From assembly GCF_004345005.1 (NCBI RefSeq), contig NZ_SMMX01000005.1, positions 1-64,000 of the forward strand: a stretch of 64,000 nucleotides of DNA, in the 5' to 3' direction. The translations under genes and the position numbers were made by a program. The notes beneath the pieces were generated by a model. That model worked only from the letters and a program-made list of their open reading frames with translations. It made no database searches and was not told the DNA's origin. The stretch is from Extibacter muris. GTDB taxonomy: Bacteria > Bacillota > Clostridia > Lachnospirales > Lachnospiraceae. Shown piece by piece: positions 7,598 through 16,825 of the stretch (positions are counted from its first letter, which is position 1; the number at the start of each line of letters is the position of its first letter).

Positions 7598-8472
7598 TGG
7601 AAAAGTTTCCTTATTTTGAAGGCTGGTACCTGAAGCATCAGGCTGACGGTAAAATGATCGCATTTATCCCCGCGGTCCATGCAGGAATAACAGGGGAGTG
7701 GGAGGCTTCTGTACAGGTCATTACGGGGGAAGGTTCCTGGTGCGTCTCCTACCCGGTATCCGAGTGCAGGATTGATAAGAAGAACTTCAGAATCAAAATG
7801 GGCGATAACCTATTCTCAAAAAAGGGCATCCGGGTTAATATAAAGAGTAAGGAACTGACAATCCAGGGCCATGTCAGCTACGGGCCGTTCACGAGACTGA
7901 AAAAAGATATCATGGGTCCGTTCCGGCTGCTCCCGTTTCTGGAGTGCAACCATGGCGTCGTGAGCATGAGGCACCGGGCAGAAGGGACTCTGACGATAAA
8001 CGGAACTGCGATAGAGATGAAAAACGGCCTGGGGTATATTGAAACTGACTGGGGGCATTCCTTTCCGAAAGAATATGTGTGGACACAGTGTCTGCTTACC
8101 GGGAAGCAGGAGGGCAGCATCATGCTCTCGGCCGCTGATGTGCCCCTCTGGGGAAGGAGTTTTTTTGGCACGATCAGCGCGGCATATATTGGCGGGCATA
8201 TGTACCGCATGGCTACGTACCTCGGAGCCAGGATCACACACTATAGTGAAAGCGAAGTGCTTGTGAGGCAAGGGAAGATGCACCTTAAAGTTACGAAGCT
8301 CGGGGAGAGGTCTTTCGGGCTGTATGCCCCGCAGAAAGGCAGCATGTGCAGGATAATACGGGAAAGTCCGGTATGCAGGGTACGTTACCAGATGTGGAAC
8401 GGACAAGAAAGCATATTGGATATTACAGATAACTGTGCATCCTTTGAATCTGTAAGAGCACAGCGGACATAA
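7597..8472 (+). CDS. Tocopherol cyclase-family protein
   Basis: A 291-residue soluble protein starting YFEGWYLKHQ, the hallmark of the tocopherol-cyclase-like family (Pfam Tocopherol_cycl). It contains E-T-D-W-G-H-S-F-P and a beta-rich body. In plants the family closes a chromanol ring; bacterial members in anaerobes have no established substrate, so the name describes the fold, not the reaction. Its ATG shares a base with the stop of the FAD/Rieske gene, and a terminator follows at once, so the two form a tight operon under the double-wHTH GntR gene. Confidence 0.85.
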   Translation: MEKFPYFEGWYLKHQADGKMIAFIPAVHAGITGEWEASVQVITGEGSWCVSYPVSECRIDKKNFRIKMGDNLFSKKGIRVNIKSKELTIQGHVSYGPFTRLKKDIMGPFRLLPFLECNHGVVSMRHRAEGTLTINGTAIEMKNGLGYIETDWGHSFPKEYVWTQCLLTGKQEGSIMLSAADVPLWGRSFFGTISAAYIGGHMYRMATYLGARITHYSESEVLVRQGKMHLKVTKLGERSFGLYAPQKGSMCRIIRESPVCRVRYQMWNGQESILDITDNCASFESVRAQRT

Positions 8473-8493
8473 TCTTTGCCGCTGTGCTTTTCT
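8457..8493 (+). terminator. Rho-independent terminator overlapping the stop codon
   Basis: AGCACAGCGG at 8457-8466 pairs with CCGCTGTGCT at 8479-8488, followed by TTTTCTT. The stem begins inside the last codons of the tocopherol-cyclase-like gene. Confidence 0.85.
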
Positions 8494-8572
8494 TCTTGTT
8501 AAATTTATGGCATAATAGAGGTGCAATATCTTTGATTATCAAAATATCAGAAAACAAGATGGAGGAGAGGTT

Positions 8573-9358
8573 ATGAAGAAGAAACGGAAAAATGTCTGGC
8601 TCCTGGGACTTGTGCTGCTCGCGGCCGCCCTGATGGCCGGAGGGTGCGGCAAAAAGGCGACGCCGGAGAATCTGCTGACAGATATGGACAAGAACAGCAA
8701 AGAAGTTAAATCAGTATCAAGCAACATGAAGCTGGCTGCTGAGCTGGGAGATGATACAGATACCCTGGCATCAATCTCGACGTGGATGGAATGAAGGACG
8801 CTAAGATTCCGTGTGTCATCGACATCTACCAGGACAGTATCCTGCCGGCCAGGATCTATATAGATATGAAGGATGTCCTTGCCAAATTGATGGGGGATGA
8901 GCACGAAGGACTTGAAGTGGACGAATACTATGTGGAGCTCACTTACAACGAATATGACAAAGCAGATGAAATCAAAGTACCGAAAAAGCAAAAGAGGCTG
9001 CGGATGCCGGGGGCGGCCTTGACTGGGATGCCGGTGACGATGATACAGACAAGGCAAAGACGGCTCCGGCCAGGCAGAGCAAAGAATTAGGTGACAAATG
9101 GGACAGCTACACGGTCCAGATCGGAGAGAAGGTCGTAACGCTGCCCTGCAGCATATCTGACCTTGAGGCGGCATAGCTGTTGGAACCGCTAAAGATGACG
9201 TGCTGGCGATGTACGGGGAGACAGAGGATACATATGAAGGCGATTCGCTGCATATGTTTACATGGTCAGACGAAAGCAGCTATTTCAGCCAGTGTGAGAT
9301 TGACATAGACCCTGAGACGAATAACGTGTGCCAGAAGTCTATGACAAAATACGAATAG
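8573..9358 (+). pseudogene. Secreted lipoprotein, multiply frameshifted
   Basis: ATG 8573 after GGAGAGG opens a lipoprotein signal (LLAAALMAGGC, Cys at residue 25) followed by KKATPENLLTDMDKNS. The frame breaks near 8785, continues to about 9000 (VDGMKDAKIPCVIDIYQDS...), then shifts again (KELGDKWDSYTVQIGEKVVTLPCSISDLEAA) and again to a C-terminus MYGETEDTYEGDSLHMF...CQKSMTKYE ending at 9356-9358. The intact protein would have been at least 260 residues, on the outer face of the membrane. No enzymatic domain is recognised. At least three lesions are visible. Confidence 0.8.
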
Positions 9359-9372
9359 GCATAACAGTTCAA

Positions 9373-9403
9373 AGGCAGCCGGTACTGACTCCGGCTGCCT
9401 TCT
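9373..9403 (+). terminator. Rho-independent terminator
   Basis: AGGCAGCCGG at 9373-9382 pairs perfectly with CCGGCTGCCT at 9391-9400, with a short pyrimidine tail. It follows the lipoprotein pseudogene. Confidence 0.75.
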
Positions 9404-9513
9404 GCACGTCAGCCCTCCTTGTTTTTACACATATCTTCCACTGGTAATCGTGCCGGAATATTGTTAGACTTAATAGCAGGAGCAGGAAAAGTGGACGGAC
9501 ATGAGAGGTACAT

Positions 9514-10629
9514 ATGGAACATAACAGAAAAGACGGTATGAGACAGAAAGACGGGAACATGGGAAGGATGACAGCCGGGTGCATATGCTTTGCAGCGGGC
9601 CTGCTTCTGCTATATATGGCGAAAAAGGTTACAGGTATGGCGGACTGGTATTCCCGGCATATTTACAGCAGGCTGGAAGGGGTACTGGGACGGATATCCG
9701 GGCTGTTCCCTTTTTCACTCGCTGAGATCGGGCTGTATGTGCTGGCTTTGACACTGGCATTGTGGGCAGCACGCACGGTGCTCAAGATTCTGAGGAGGCA
9801 GGACGGCCGGGCCGCGGCGGCAAAGCTGCTGACGGGGTATTTTCTGGCAGCAGGAATACTGTTTCTGGTCTATGCATTGAACTGCGGGGTGAATTATGAG
9901 CGGACATCTTTTTCAGACAGCGCAGGACTGCAGACGAGAGAATATACGGTGGCAGAGCTGAAGGAAGTGTGTATCTGGCTCACGGACGAGGTCAACGCAG
10001 CCAGCGGTTTGGCCCGGCGCAACGAGGATGGGGTCATGGCGCTTGACAAGAATGAAACTAAGGGAGCGGTTGAGGCAATGGAGGCGCTGGGACGGACATA
10101 CCCGGAATTGTCGGGATATTATCCGGTTCCGAAAGGCCTTCTCAACTCGTGGATATTATCCGTACAGAGCTTGACCGGCATCTATTCTCCGTTTACAATA
10201 GAGGCTAATTACAACAGTGCGATGACAGATTATAATATACCGTTTACGGCCTGCCACGAGCTTTCTCATCTGAAAGGCTTTATGCAGGAGCAGGAGGCCA
10301 ATTTTATCGCCTGGCTCGCCTGTACCAGCTCAGAAAGAAGAGATTTCCAATACAGCGGGAAGCTCATGGGATGGATCTACTGTATGAATCTGCTGCACAA
10401 GGAAGATTACGAGGCTTATCAGGAAGTGCGCGCCAGACTGTCTGCCGAGGTTGAACCTGATCTGCAGGCGAATCATGACTACTGGGAGAAGTACGACGGA
10501 AGGATCGCGGAGGTGGCTAACCAGGTAAACGATACATATCTGAAGGCGAACGGACAGGAAGAAGGTGTGGAAAGCTACGACAGAATGGTAGATTTGATAG
10601 TTGCATATTATTTTGCCCGTACAGATTGA
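9514..10629 (+). CDS. DUF3810-family membrane protein with HExxH motif
   Basis: A 371-residue protein with about three N-terminal membrane segments (near residues 20-37, 65-85 and 105-125) and a large C-terminal domain. H248-E-L-S-H252 followed by KGFMQEQEANFIAWLAC is a gluzincin-type zinc-binding pattern with a downstream glutamate, so a membrane metallopeptidase is a reasonable reading; DUF3810 members have no proven activity to my knowledge. It starts a three-gene run with the GrdE-like and DUF1847 genes, and its stop codon lies within 30 bases of the next start. Confidence 0.82.
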   Translation: MEHNRKDGMRQKDGNMGRMTAGCICFAAGLLLLYMAKKVTGMADWYSRHIYSRLEGVLGRISGLFPFSLAEIGLYVLALTLALWAARTVLKILRRQDGRAAAAKLLTGYFLAAGILFLVYALNCGVNYERTSFSDSAGLQTREYTVAELKEVCIWLTDEVNAASGLARRNEDGVMALDKNETKGAVEAMEALGRTYPELSGYYPVPKGLLNSWILSVQSLTGIYSPFTIEANYNSAMTDYNIPFTACHELSHLKGFMQEQEANFIAWLACTSSERRDFQYSGKLMGWIYCMNLLHKEDYEAYQEVRARLSAEVEPDLQANHDYWEKYDGRIAEVANQVNDTYLKANGQEEGVESYDRMVDLIVAYYFARTD

Positions 10630-10655
10630 GGGCAGCCATGGAGGTGAACAGGCAT

Positions 10656-11201
10656 ATGGACACAGGATCAAGGCTTACGGTCCGGGCGTATCACGTAGAG
10701 GATGTCTCCTATGGTGGGGAGAACCGGATTACGGTGGACGGCAAGATGACAATATGCAGGGATCCTCTTGTAGAGATCTTGTCGGAAGATCAAGATGTGA
10801 ACCTGAGAGGGATAGTGATTGTCGGCTCCCCGGATAAGGATGAGGACAAGTATCTGTCCGCGGAGCGGGTGGGGGCATCCCTTGAATGCATGCGCGTGGA
10901 CGGAGCGGTATTCTCCTGCAACGGACTGGGGAATAACCATGTAGACTACGCACATTCTATTGAAGCGGCAGAAAAGAGAGGCATTCCTGTCGTGGCGTTA
11001 AGCCTCTGCCCGGCGGAGGACTTCGTCGTTCAGAACCAATACATGGACGGCGTCCTCTGCTATTACAAGACTTTGGATGAAGGCCGGCAGGCCGGAGACG
11101 AGACGACCGTACTGGCGCAGAATACGGTGATGGGGACGGACGCCAGGAAAGCGCTGGCAATGTTGAAGCTGAAAATGAGAAAAAAGGAAAAGGAAGGGTA
11201 G
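10656..11201 (+). CDS. Stand-alone GrdE/PrdA-like reductase component B subunit homologue
   Basis: A protein of about 181 residues resembling the part of glycine/sarcosine/betaine reductase component B (GrdE and PrdA-type proteins) that reads D-G-x-x-x-S-x-x-G-x-G-N-x-x-x-D, then G-I-P-V-V-x-L-S and N-Q-Y-M-D-G-V-x-x-Y-K. GrdE is normally over 400 residues and is cleaved to make a pyruvoyl group; the cleavage-site cysteine region is absent here. No selenoprotein partner lies nearby, so a role in Stickland-type reduction is doubtful. The frame is open from TTG 10626; ATG 10656 has GGAGGTG upstream. It may be a PrdD/PrdE-like accessory protein. Confidence 0.6.
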   Translation: MDTGSRLTVRAYHVEDVSYGGENRITVDGKMTICRDPLVEILSEDQDVNLRGIVIVGSPDKDEDKYLSAERVGASLECMRVDGAVFSCNGLGNNHVDYAHSIEAAEKRGIPVVALSLCPAEDFVVQNQYMDGVLCYYKTLDEGRQAGDETTVLAQNTVMGTDARKALAMLKLKMRKKEKEG

Positions 11202-11230
11202 GGCGGGGCATGCCCTTACAGGTGGCAATT

Positions 11231-11863
11231 ATGGAAGATTCAAAGAAGCTGTCCTGCATCGACTGTGCAGTGACGAATTGTAATGACGGTGATAAGGGGT
11301 TCCCTGCTTTCTGCCTGACGACGCATATGGATGAGAAAGTGCTTGCACAGGCCCTTGCCTGTTATGAGGAAGAAGATAACAAGAAAGCCATGGTTGCGGC
11401 GGCAGAAGTAGAATATGAGCATTACTGCCAGTATACCAGAGTGGAAGAGATCATGGACTTCGCCCGTAGGATAGGAGCACATAAGATAGGGATAGCTACC
11501 TGTGTCGGCCTGATCAGAGAGAGCAGGACGCTCGCTAAGATATTGAGGAAACATGGATTTGAAGTCTATGGTGTAGGCTGCAAGGTTGGAACGGTGCCAA
11601 AGGTGGATGTGGGCATACCGAAGGAATGTGAAGGAGTGGGCAAGACGATGTGCAATCCGATACTGCAGGCAAAGCTGCTGAATGAGGAACAGACAGACCT
11701 GAACGTAGTGGTAGGCCTCTGCGTCGGGCATGACAGCCTGTTTTATAAATATTCCGATGCACTTGTCACTACTGCCGTGACAAAGGACAGGGTGCTCGGA
11801 CATAATCCGGCGGCGGCCCTGTACAATGCAGAGAGCTATTATAAAGGCAAATTCGGGCTGTAG
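11231..11863 (+). CDS. DUF1847 family cysteine-rich protein
   Basis: A protein of 210 residues (217 if the ATG at 11210 is used). The N-terminus has a C-x-x-C-x-x-x-x-C cluster (CIDCAVTNC) suggesting metal or Fe-S binding. The body contains IGIATCVGLIRES, a G-C-K-V-G segment, T-M-C-N-P-I-L-Q-A and GLCVGHDSLFYKYS, which together mark DUF1847. Function is unknown; the family is often found in anaerobes. It follows the GrdE-like gene by under 40 bases and is the last gene of that run. GGTGG just upstream favours 11231. Confidence 0.78.
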   Translation: MEDSKKLSCIDCAVTNCNDGDKGFPAFCLTTHMDEKVLAQALACYEEEDNKKAMVAAAEVEYEHYCQYTRVEEIMDFARRIGAHKIGIATCVGLIRESRTLAKILRKHGFEVYGVGCKVGTVPKVDVGIPKECEGVGKTMCNPILQAKLLNEEQTDLNVVVGLCVGHDSLFYKYSDALVTTAVTKDRVLGHNPAAALYNAESYYKGKFGL

Positions 11864-11895
11864 GCATATAGTGCATTGGCATATAGAGATAACAA

Positions 11896-11962
11896 GATGG
11901 CGGGAAGGGGCATAGCTCGTTGGACAGAGGCGCACCGAAGCTGCACATCCTTTCCTGCCATC
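11896..11962. terminator. Large inverted repeat between convergent genes
   Basis: GATGGCGGGAAGG near 11896-11908 pairs imperfectly with CCTTTCCTGCCATC at 11949-11962, with about 40 bases between. It lies between the DUF1847 gene and the end of topB, so a shared terminator is likely, although there is no long T run. Confidence 0.45.
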
Positions 11963-11977
11963 CTGCCTTGCCTCCCC

Positions 11978-14173
11978 TTAATCCAACTTGATTTTGGCCA
12001 GAGCATCGGCAAATGGATTGTTGAGAGGCTCCTTATTTTTGTTCTGTTCTTTCATATAGCGCTGGACGTCTTTTTTGGATACGCCCGCGCCTTCTTTTTC
12101 TCTTCGCTTTTTGAAAGCGGAGAGCTTTTCTTTATAGCCGCAGGAGCAGACGAAAGTTTCCTCCTCATTCCTTTTGACAAGTTCCATCTTTTTATGGCAT
12201 ACCGGGCAGCGTGCATTGCTTGTGCGGGCTATCGTTTCCCGGTAGCCGCACTCTCTGTCCTGACATATGAGCAGACGGGAGTTTTTGCCGTTCACGGCAA
12301 GCATCCGTTTGCCGCAGCGGGGGCATTTGGTATTAGTCACATTTTCGTGGCGGAAGGTACCGTCCCCGTGCCGGATCTCTTCGATGAGCTCCTTCGTGTA
12401 ATCCTGGATTCCCTGGATGAATTCGGTATGCTTATGGCCCCCCTTAGCGATGCCTGCCAGTTCCATCTCCCAGCTTGCGGTGAGCTCTGGCCTTTTTAAG
12501 TCTCCGGGGACTAGTTCCAGGAGCTGCCTGCCCTTGGAAGTGATGAGTATCTCCTTGCCTTTCTTCTCTATATAGAAAGAATGGAACAGCTTTTCTATGA
12601 TATCCGCACGGGTGGCCACCGTACCAAGCCCGCCGGTCTCCCCGAGCGTCTTGCGTGCTTCCGCGTCTGTGGACTCCATGTATCGGGCGGGATTCTCCAT
12701 AGCAGAGAGGAGGGTGGCTTCGGTAAACCGGGCCGGCGGCTTTGTCTTGCCTGTGGTGTTGCGGATACCGGATACGGTGAGGGCCTCTCCCTCCGTGAGC
12801 TCCGGCAGGGCCTGGTCCGCGGGTCCGGGCTCGGAAGCGGTATCATCGGCTTCGTCGTCCCATCTGTCTTCGTAGACGGCTTTCCATCCCACAGAGCGTA
12901 CCACTTTGCCCTTTGCCAGAAATACCTGGCCTCCGGCAGCAGCCTTCATGGTCGTCTGCTCGTACTCTAAGGGAGGGTAGAGCACGCTCAGGAAACGGCG
13001 CACGACGAGATCGTATATCTTGCGTTCTTCATTGGACATATGGTCGAGCTGTACATATTCCTCTGTCGGAATGATTGCATGGTGGTCGCTTATCTTCTTA
13101 TCGTCCACAAAAGACTTGTTTACCTGGAGCGGCCTGTTTATCAGACTCCCCGCGATTCTCTTATATGGCCCCGTGGAACATGCCTTGAGCCGCTCTTTGA
13201 TTGTGGGGACGATATCGGTGCCGATATAGCGCGAATCCGTCCTTGGATACGTGAGCACCTTATGGTTCTCATACAGGCGCTGCATGATGTTCAGCGTCTC
13301 TTTGGCGGAGTAGCCGAAGCGTCTGTTGGCGTCCCTCTGGAGTTCGGTCAGATCATACAGCCCAGGAGAAAGTGTTCTTTTGGATGCTTTTTTGATCTCT
13401 TCAACCTTCATGGAGGCATCCTTCAGTCCGGCAGAGATGTCCTTGATATAGCTTTCGTTGAAGCTGCGGCAGCTTCCGCTTTTCTTATCCTGCCAGGTCC
13501 ATCTCACGTTGCCTGCCGTACATTCCAGCCCATAGTAGTCCTTTGGCCGGAATTGCCGGATTTCCTCTTCACGTCGTGCGATGATGGCGAGGGTAGGGGT
13601 CTGGACACGTCCGCATGACAGCTGGGCGTTATATTTACATGTCAGCGCCCGTGTCGCGTTGATGCCCACAAGCCAGTCAGCCTCCGCCCTGCTTTTAGCG
13701 GCGAGGTAAAGGGGCGTATAGTTCCTGCCGTCCTTCAGGTCTGCAAATCCCTCCCGGATCGCTTTGTCGGTGACAGAAGATATCCAGAGGCGCTGTATCG
13801 GCTTATGGCAGCCGGCTTTTTCTAGGATCCACCGGGCCACAAGCTCACCTTCCCGTCCTGCGTCGGTGGCAATGATGATATCTGCGACATCCTTGCGGAA
13901 GAGCTGCGTTTTGACGGACCGATATTGCCTCGATGTCTGCTTGATAACGACGAGTTCCCACCTTCCCGGAATCATGGGGAGGTCCGACATGTTCCATTCT
14001 TTGTACTTCTTGTCATAGCCTTCCGGGTCAGCCAGGGTCACTAGATGTCCGAGCGCCCATGTCACGATATATTTATCACCTTCGATAGCGCCTGGAATCT
14101 GTTTCCTGCAGTGGAGCACCCGGGCGATATCCCGCGCTACGGAAGGCTTTTCTGCTAATACTAAGGATTTCAT
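11978..14173 (-). CDS. topB: DNA topoisomerase III
   Basis: A 731-residue type IA topoisomerase that relaxes or decatenates DNA by single-strand passage. The Toprim domain is at the N-terminus (LAEKPSVARDIA, then T-D-A-G-R-E-G-E near residue 105). The catalytic tyrosine lies in VLTYPRTDSRYI near residue 310. Two zinc ribbons close the protein (CPRCGKRM...CQDRECGY and CPVCHKKM...CSCGY). Length and domain order are normal for Firmicutes TopB. RBS GGAGACTGC-like sequence precedes the ATG. It is transcribed alone, convergent with the DUF1847 gene. Confidence 0.96.
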   Translation of the reverse strand: MKSLVLAEKPSVARDIARVLHCRKQIPGAIEGDKYIVTWALGHLVTLADPEGYDKKYKEWNMSDLPMIPGRWELVVIKQTSRQYRSVKTQLFRKDVADIIIATDAGREGELVARWILEKAGCHKPIQRLWISSVTDKAIREGFADLKDGRNYTPLYLAAKSRAEADWLVGINATRALTCKYNAQLSCGRVQTPTLAIIARREEEIRQFRPKDYYGLECTAGNVRWTWQDKKSGSCRSFNESYIKDISAGLKDASMKVEEIKKASKRTLSPGLYDLTELQRDANRRFGYSAKETLNIMQRLYENHKVLTYPRTDSRYIGTDIVPTIKERLKACSTGPYKRIAGSLINRPLQVNKSFVDDKKISDHHAIIPTEEYVQLDHMSNEERKIYDLVVRRFLSVLYPPLEYEQTTMKAAAGGQVFLAKGKVVRSVGWKAVYEDRWDDEADDTASEPGPADQALPELTEGEALTVSGIRNTTGKTKPPARFTEATLLSAMENPARYMESTDAEARKTLGETGGLGTVATRADIIEKLFHSFYIEKKGKEILITSKGRQLLELVPGDLKRPELTASWEMELAGIAKGGHKHTEFIQGIQDYTKELIEEIRHGDGTFRHENVTNTKCPRCGKRMLAVNGKNSRLLICQDRECGYRETIARTSNARCPVCHKKMELVKRNEEETFVCSCGYKEKLSAFKKRREKEGAGVSKKDVQRYMKEQNKNKEPLNNPFADALAKIKLD

Positions 14174-14294
14174 AAGCAGTCTCCTTTCAAAATATCTCTT
14201 ACCAACATAACGAATCGGAGGATGTTTGTCAACCGCGGCGGTTTCGGATATATGGGATGCTGCAGAAGAAAAGAGCGGTTTTTGCAGAAAACTG

Positions 14295-14323
14295 TTGCAA
14301 AACCTGATAATTTATGGTAAAAT
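14295..14323 (+). promoter_or_regulatory. Promoter of tRNA-Glu
   Basis: TTGCAA at 14295-14300 and TAAAAT at 14318-14323 are separated by 17 bases, 34 bases before the tRNA. Confidence 0.75.
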
Positions 14324-14356
14324 AGATTTCGGTCACGCTTAAGGAAAGCGTGGTAT

Positions 14357-14428
14357 GGCCCCGTGGTCAAGCGGTTAAGACATCGCCCTTTCACGGCGGT
14401 AACACGGGTTCGATTCCCGTCGGGGTCA
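14357..14428 (+). tRNA. tRNA-Glu (TTC)
   Basis: The acceptor GGCCCCG pairs with CGGGGTC, the anticodon loop CTTTCAC gives TTC (14390-14392), and the T arm ACGGG-TTCGATT-CCCGT is intact. The discriminator is A at 14428. It is a single-gene transcript with its own promoter and terminator. Confidence 0.97.
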
Positions 14429-14438
14429 TCCATAAAGT

Positions 14439-14478
14439 CCGCTGGATTCTTTTCTGAAGGAATCCAGCGGTTTTTTTT
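14439..14478 (+). terminator. Rho-independent terminator of tRNA-Glu
   Basis: CCGCTGGATTC at 14439-14449 pairs with GAATCCAGCGG at 14460-14470, followed by eight T residues. Confidence 0.95.
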
Positions 14479-14582
14479 ACGCAGGAAGCATATTTAGCTG
14501 TTCAGGCCGTTTGATGGATGATAGAATATTGTCAGATATATGGACATACACGAAAGATAACGACGTTGGGAAGGGGGGGCAT

Positions 14583-16074
14583 ATGGTTCTGGACATCTTT
14601 ATGAATCTGATGCTGAATATCGGACTGTTGGCATTGATTGCCCAGGGGCTGACGAAATCTGACAGGATGAAGCGGATATTTTTCCGGTATGCGGGGAAGA
14701 CCGGCGAATGGAAGGACAAGATATTGCTGTCGCTCCTGTTCGGTGGAATCAGCATACTTTCCACTTACACCGGAATCAGTGTACAGGGAGCCATCGTAAA
14801 TACGCGGGTAATCGGAGTGATGGCCGGGGGAATCCTAGGCGGTCCGGTGGTAGGCATAGGAGCGGCTCTCATCGCGGGGGCCCATAGATATCTCTGTGAT
14901 ATCGGAGGATTGACGGCGGCGGCCTGCGCGGTGTCTACTATCGTAGAAGGGCTTCTCGGCGCGGCTTTTTCCGGATATGTGAGGAAGCATAAATGGCGGC
15001 ACGGGGATCTGTTTATTATCACTACAGTGGCTGAAATCCTGCAGATGGTCCTGATTCTTCTGATTGCCAGGCCATATGAGTCTGCATGGGCGCTCGTGAA
15101 GGTGATAGGGCTTCCTATGATCGTCTTCAATTCCTTTGGCCTTGTCATCTTCATCCACATCTTCAATTCTATCCTTATCCAGCAGGATAAGAAGTCTGCG
15201 GACAGCGTGCGCAAGGTGCTCGGCATTACAGACCAGTGCCTGCCCTACCTTAGGAAAGGTCTGTATAATATAGACAGCCTGAACAAGGCTGCGGAGGTAA
15301 TCGTGGATTATACCGGTGAAGACGGGGTGATATTTACCGACTGGAATGATATTCTGTGCACCCATGCGCTTCACCCTAACCTGGATTTGAAGAAGCTTGA
15401 TAAGGTTCCCCGTATTATCATGGAGGCGATGGAGACTGTCCGAATTGCAGAAGCAGAAAGAGCTGCGCCAGAAGGCAGAGTTTGAGGCTCTGCAGTCCCA
15501 GATAAATCCGCATTTTCTCTTTAATTCCCTCAGCATCATAACGGCGCTTTGCCGGGAACGGCCGGAGGATGCACGGGAGCTGCTCGTAGTTCTGGGTGAT
15601 TACTTCCGCAATACGCTGCAGACGAAGTCCTATATGATAGACATCCAGGAGGAGCTGAACCATGTCAGGGCATATCTGCGGCTTGAAAAGGCCCGTTTTG
15701 AAGAACGGCTTTCTGTTGAGATAGATGTCCCGGAGGAACTTCATATCGAAGTGCCTCAGTTTATCCTTCAGCCTCTGGTGGAAAATGCCGTGAAGCATGG
15801 AGCCATGAAGCGGGAGAGGGGAAGCGTGCATATCAGCGTGTCGGCTATCGAGCGGGGCGTGCGGGTAGTTGTCGAGGATAACGGGAAAGGGATGCCCGGT
15901 GAGGTCATGGGCGCACTTGCGGAAGACAAGATGCCCCATGAGAAGGTCGGATTAGCCAATGTACATAAAAGGCTGAAAAGCATCTATGGGGCTGCAGGGG
16001 GACTTCACATACAAAGTTCCGTGGAAGGTACGGCAGTCAGTTTCCTTATACCAAAAGGAGGGAGACACGGATGA
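14583..16074 (+). pseudogene. LytS-family sensor histidine kinase (BtsS/YpdA-like), frameshifted and internally deleted
   Basis: The N-terminus (ATG 14583 after a GGGAAGGGGGGG purine run) has the five-segment 5TM-LYT receptor with NTRVIGVMAGGILGGPVVGIGAALI, followed by a GAF-like domain. The frame is lost around 15400-15450. The C-terminal kinase follows in another frame: EALQSQINPHFLFNSL, in which the conserved His is phosphorylated, then LQPLVENAVKHG and DNGKGMP of the ATPase. About 40 residues at the end of the GAF domain are missing. Its stop overlaps the start of the regulator gene (ATGA). In E. coli the homologue BtsS senses external pyruvate. Confidence 0.88.
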
Positions 16075-16668
16075 AGATAATGATTATTGAAGATGAGAGG
16101 CTTACAAGAGGCGAGCTCATATACCTGATTCGCCAGAGCCTTGAGAAAAGGGGGATGGAGGCAGAGATTCTGGAGGCTGCAAGCGGTAAGGCGGCTGTCG
16201 AAGTCCTGGCGGAAGAGGAGCCGGATCTCATTTTTCTGGATATCCATCTCGGGGACATCGAGGGGACGGTGCTGGCATCCATGATACGAAGAAGCCATCC
16301 TTGTGCACAGATTGTATTTGCCACTGCGTATAACGATTATGCGGAGAAGGCGTTCGATGTAGAGGCGCTCAACTACATATTGAAGCCATATGACAAGGCG
16401 AGGGTGGACCAGACGCTGGAGCGCTTCTTTGCGCTGGATGATAGGGCGACAGGGCAGGGACAGCCGCTTACGAGGATCTCTATCCCTACAGAGAAGAAGC
16501 TTGTGGTCGTAAACGTAGAAGAGCTTTTTGATTAATCTGAAATACGTTGTGGAAGTCTATCCGTGGATCAATAACTGCAGCTGTGTCAAGCTTCTCGGCT
16601 ATGAAAAGGAAGTGCTGACCGTGAGCCGGGGGCTGCTGAAGCAGCTCAAAGAACTGCTCGATGCGTGA
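16071..16668 (+). pseudogene. LytTR-family response regulator (BtsR/YpdB-like), internally deleted
   Basis: A complete receiver domain is present (IIEDERLTR, phospho-acceptor Asp in LIFLDIHLGD, T in FATAYND, K in YILKPYD). After RISIPTEKKLVVVNVEELFD a stop appears at about 16533. The end of a LytTR DNA-binding domain (VYPWINNCSCVKLLGYEKEVLTVSRGLLKQL) continues in another frame to 16668. About 60 residues of the LytTR fold are gone, so DNA binding should be lost. It is translationally coupled to the broken kinase and lies 160 bases before cstA. Confidence 0.87.
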
Positions 16669-16825
16669 ATGGCGGCGGAAATGATGGCATCATGCACATG
16701 AAAAACAACATTTTACACAGATATATATACATGATAGACAAAAAAGCACCAATCCTGAATCTGTATATGTTAGAATCCTTTCAAACAAAGGAGGGACTCA
16801 AAACAGAGGAAGGAGAGGTGTTTTT

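Noticed and set aside
10656-11201. Calling the GrdE-like gene a glycine or proline reductase subunit
   Set aside because: The protein is too short, no selenocysteine partner or SECIS-like context was seen, and no thioredoxin genes accompany it.
11876-14018. Several plus-strand open frames of 60-207 residues
   Set aside because: All are antisense to topB, which is complete and clearly identified.
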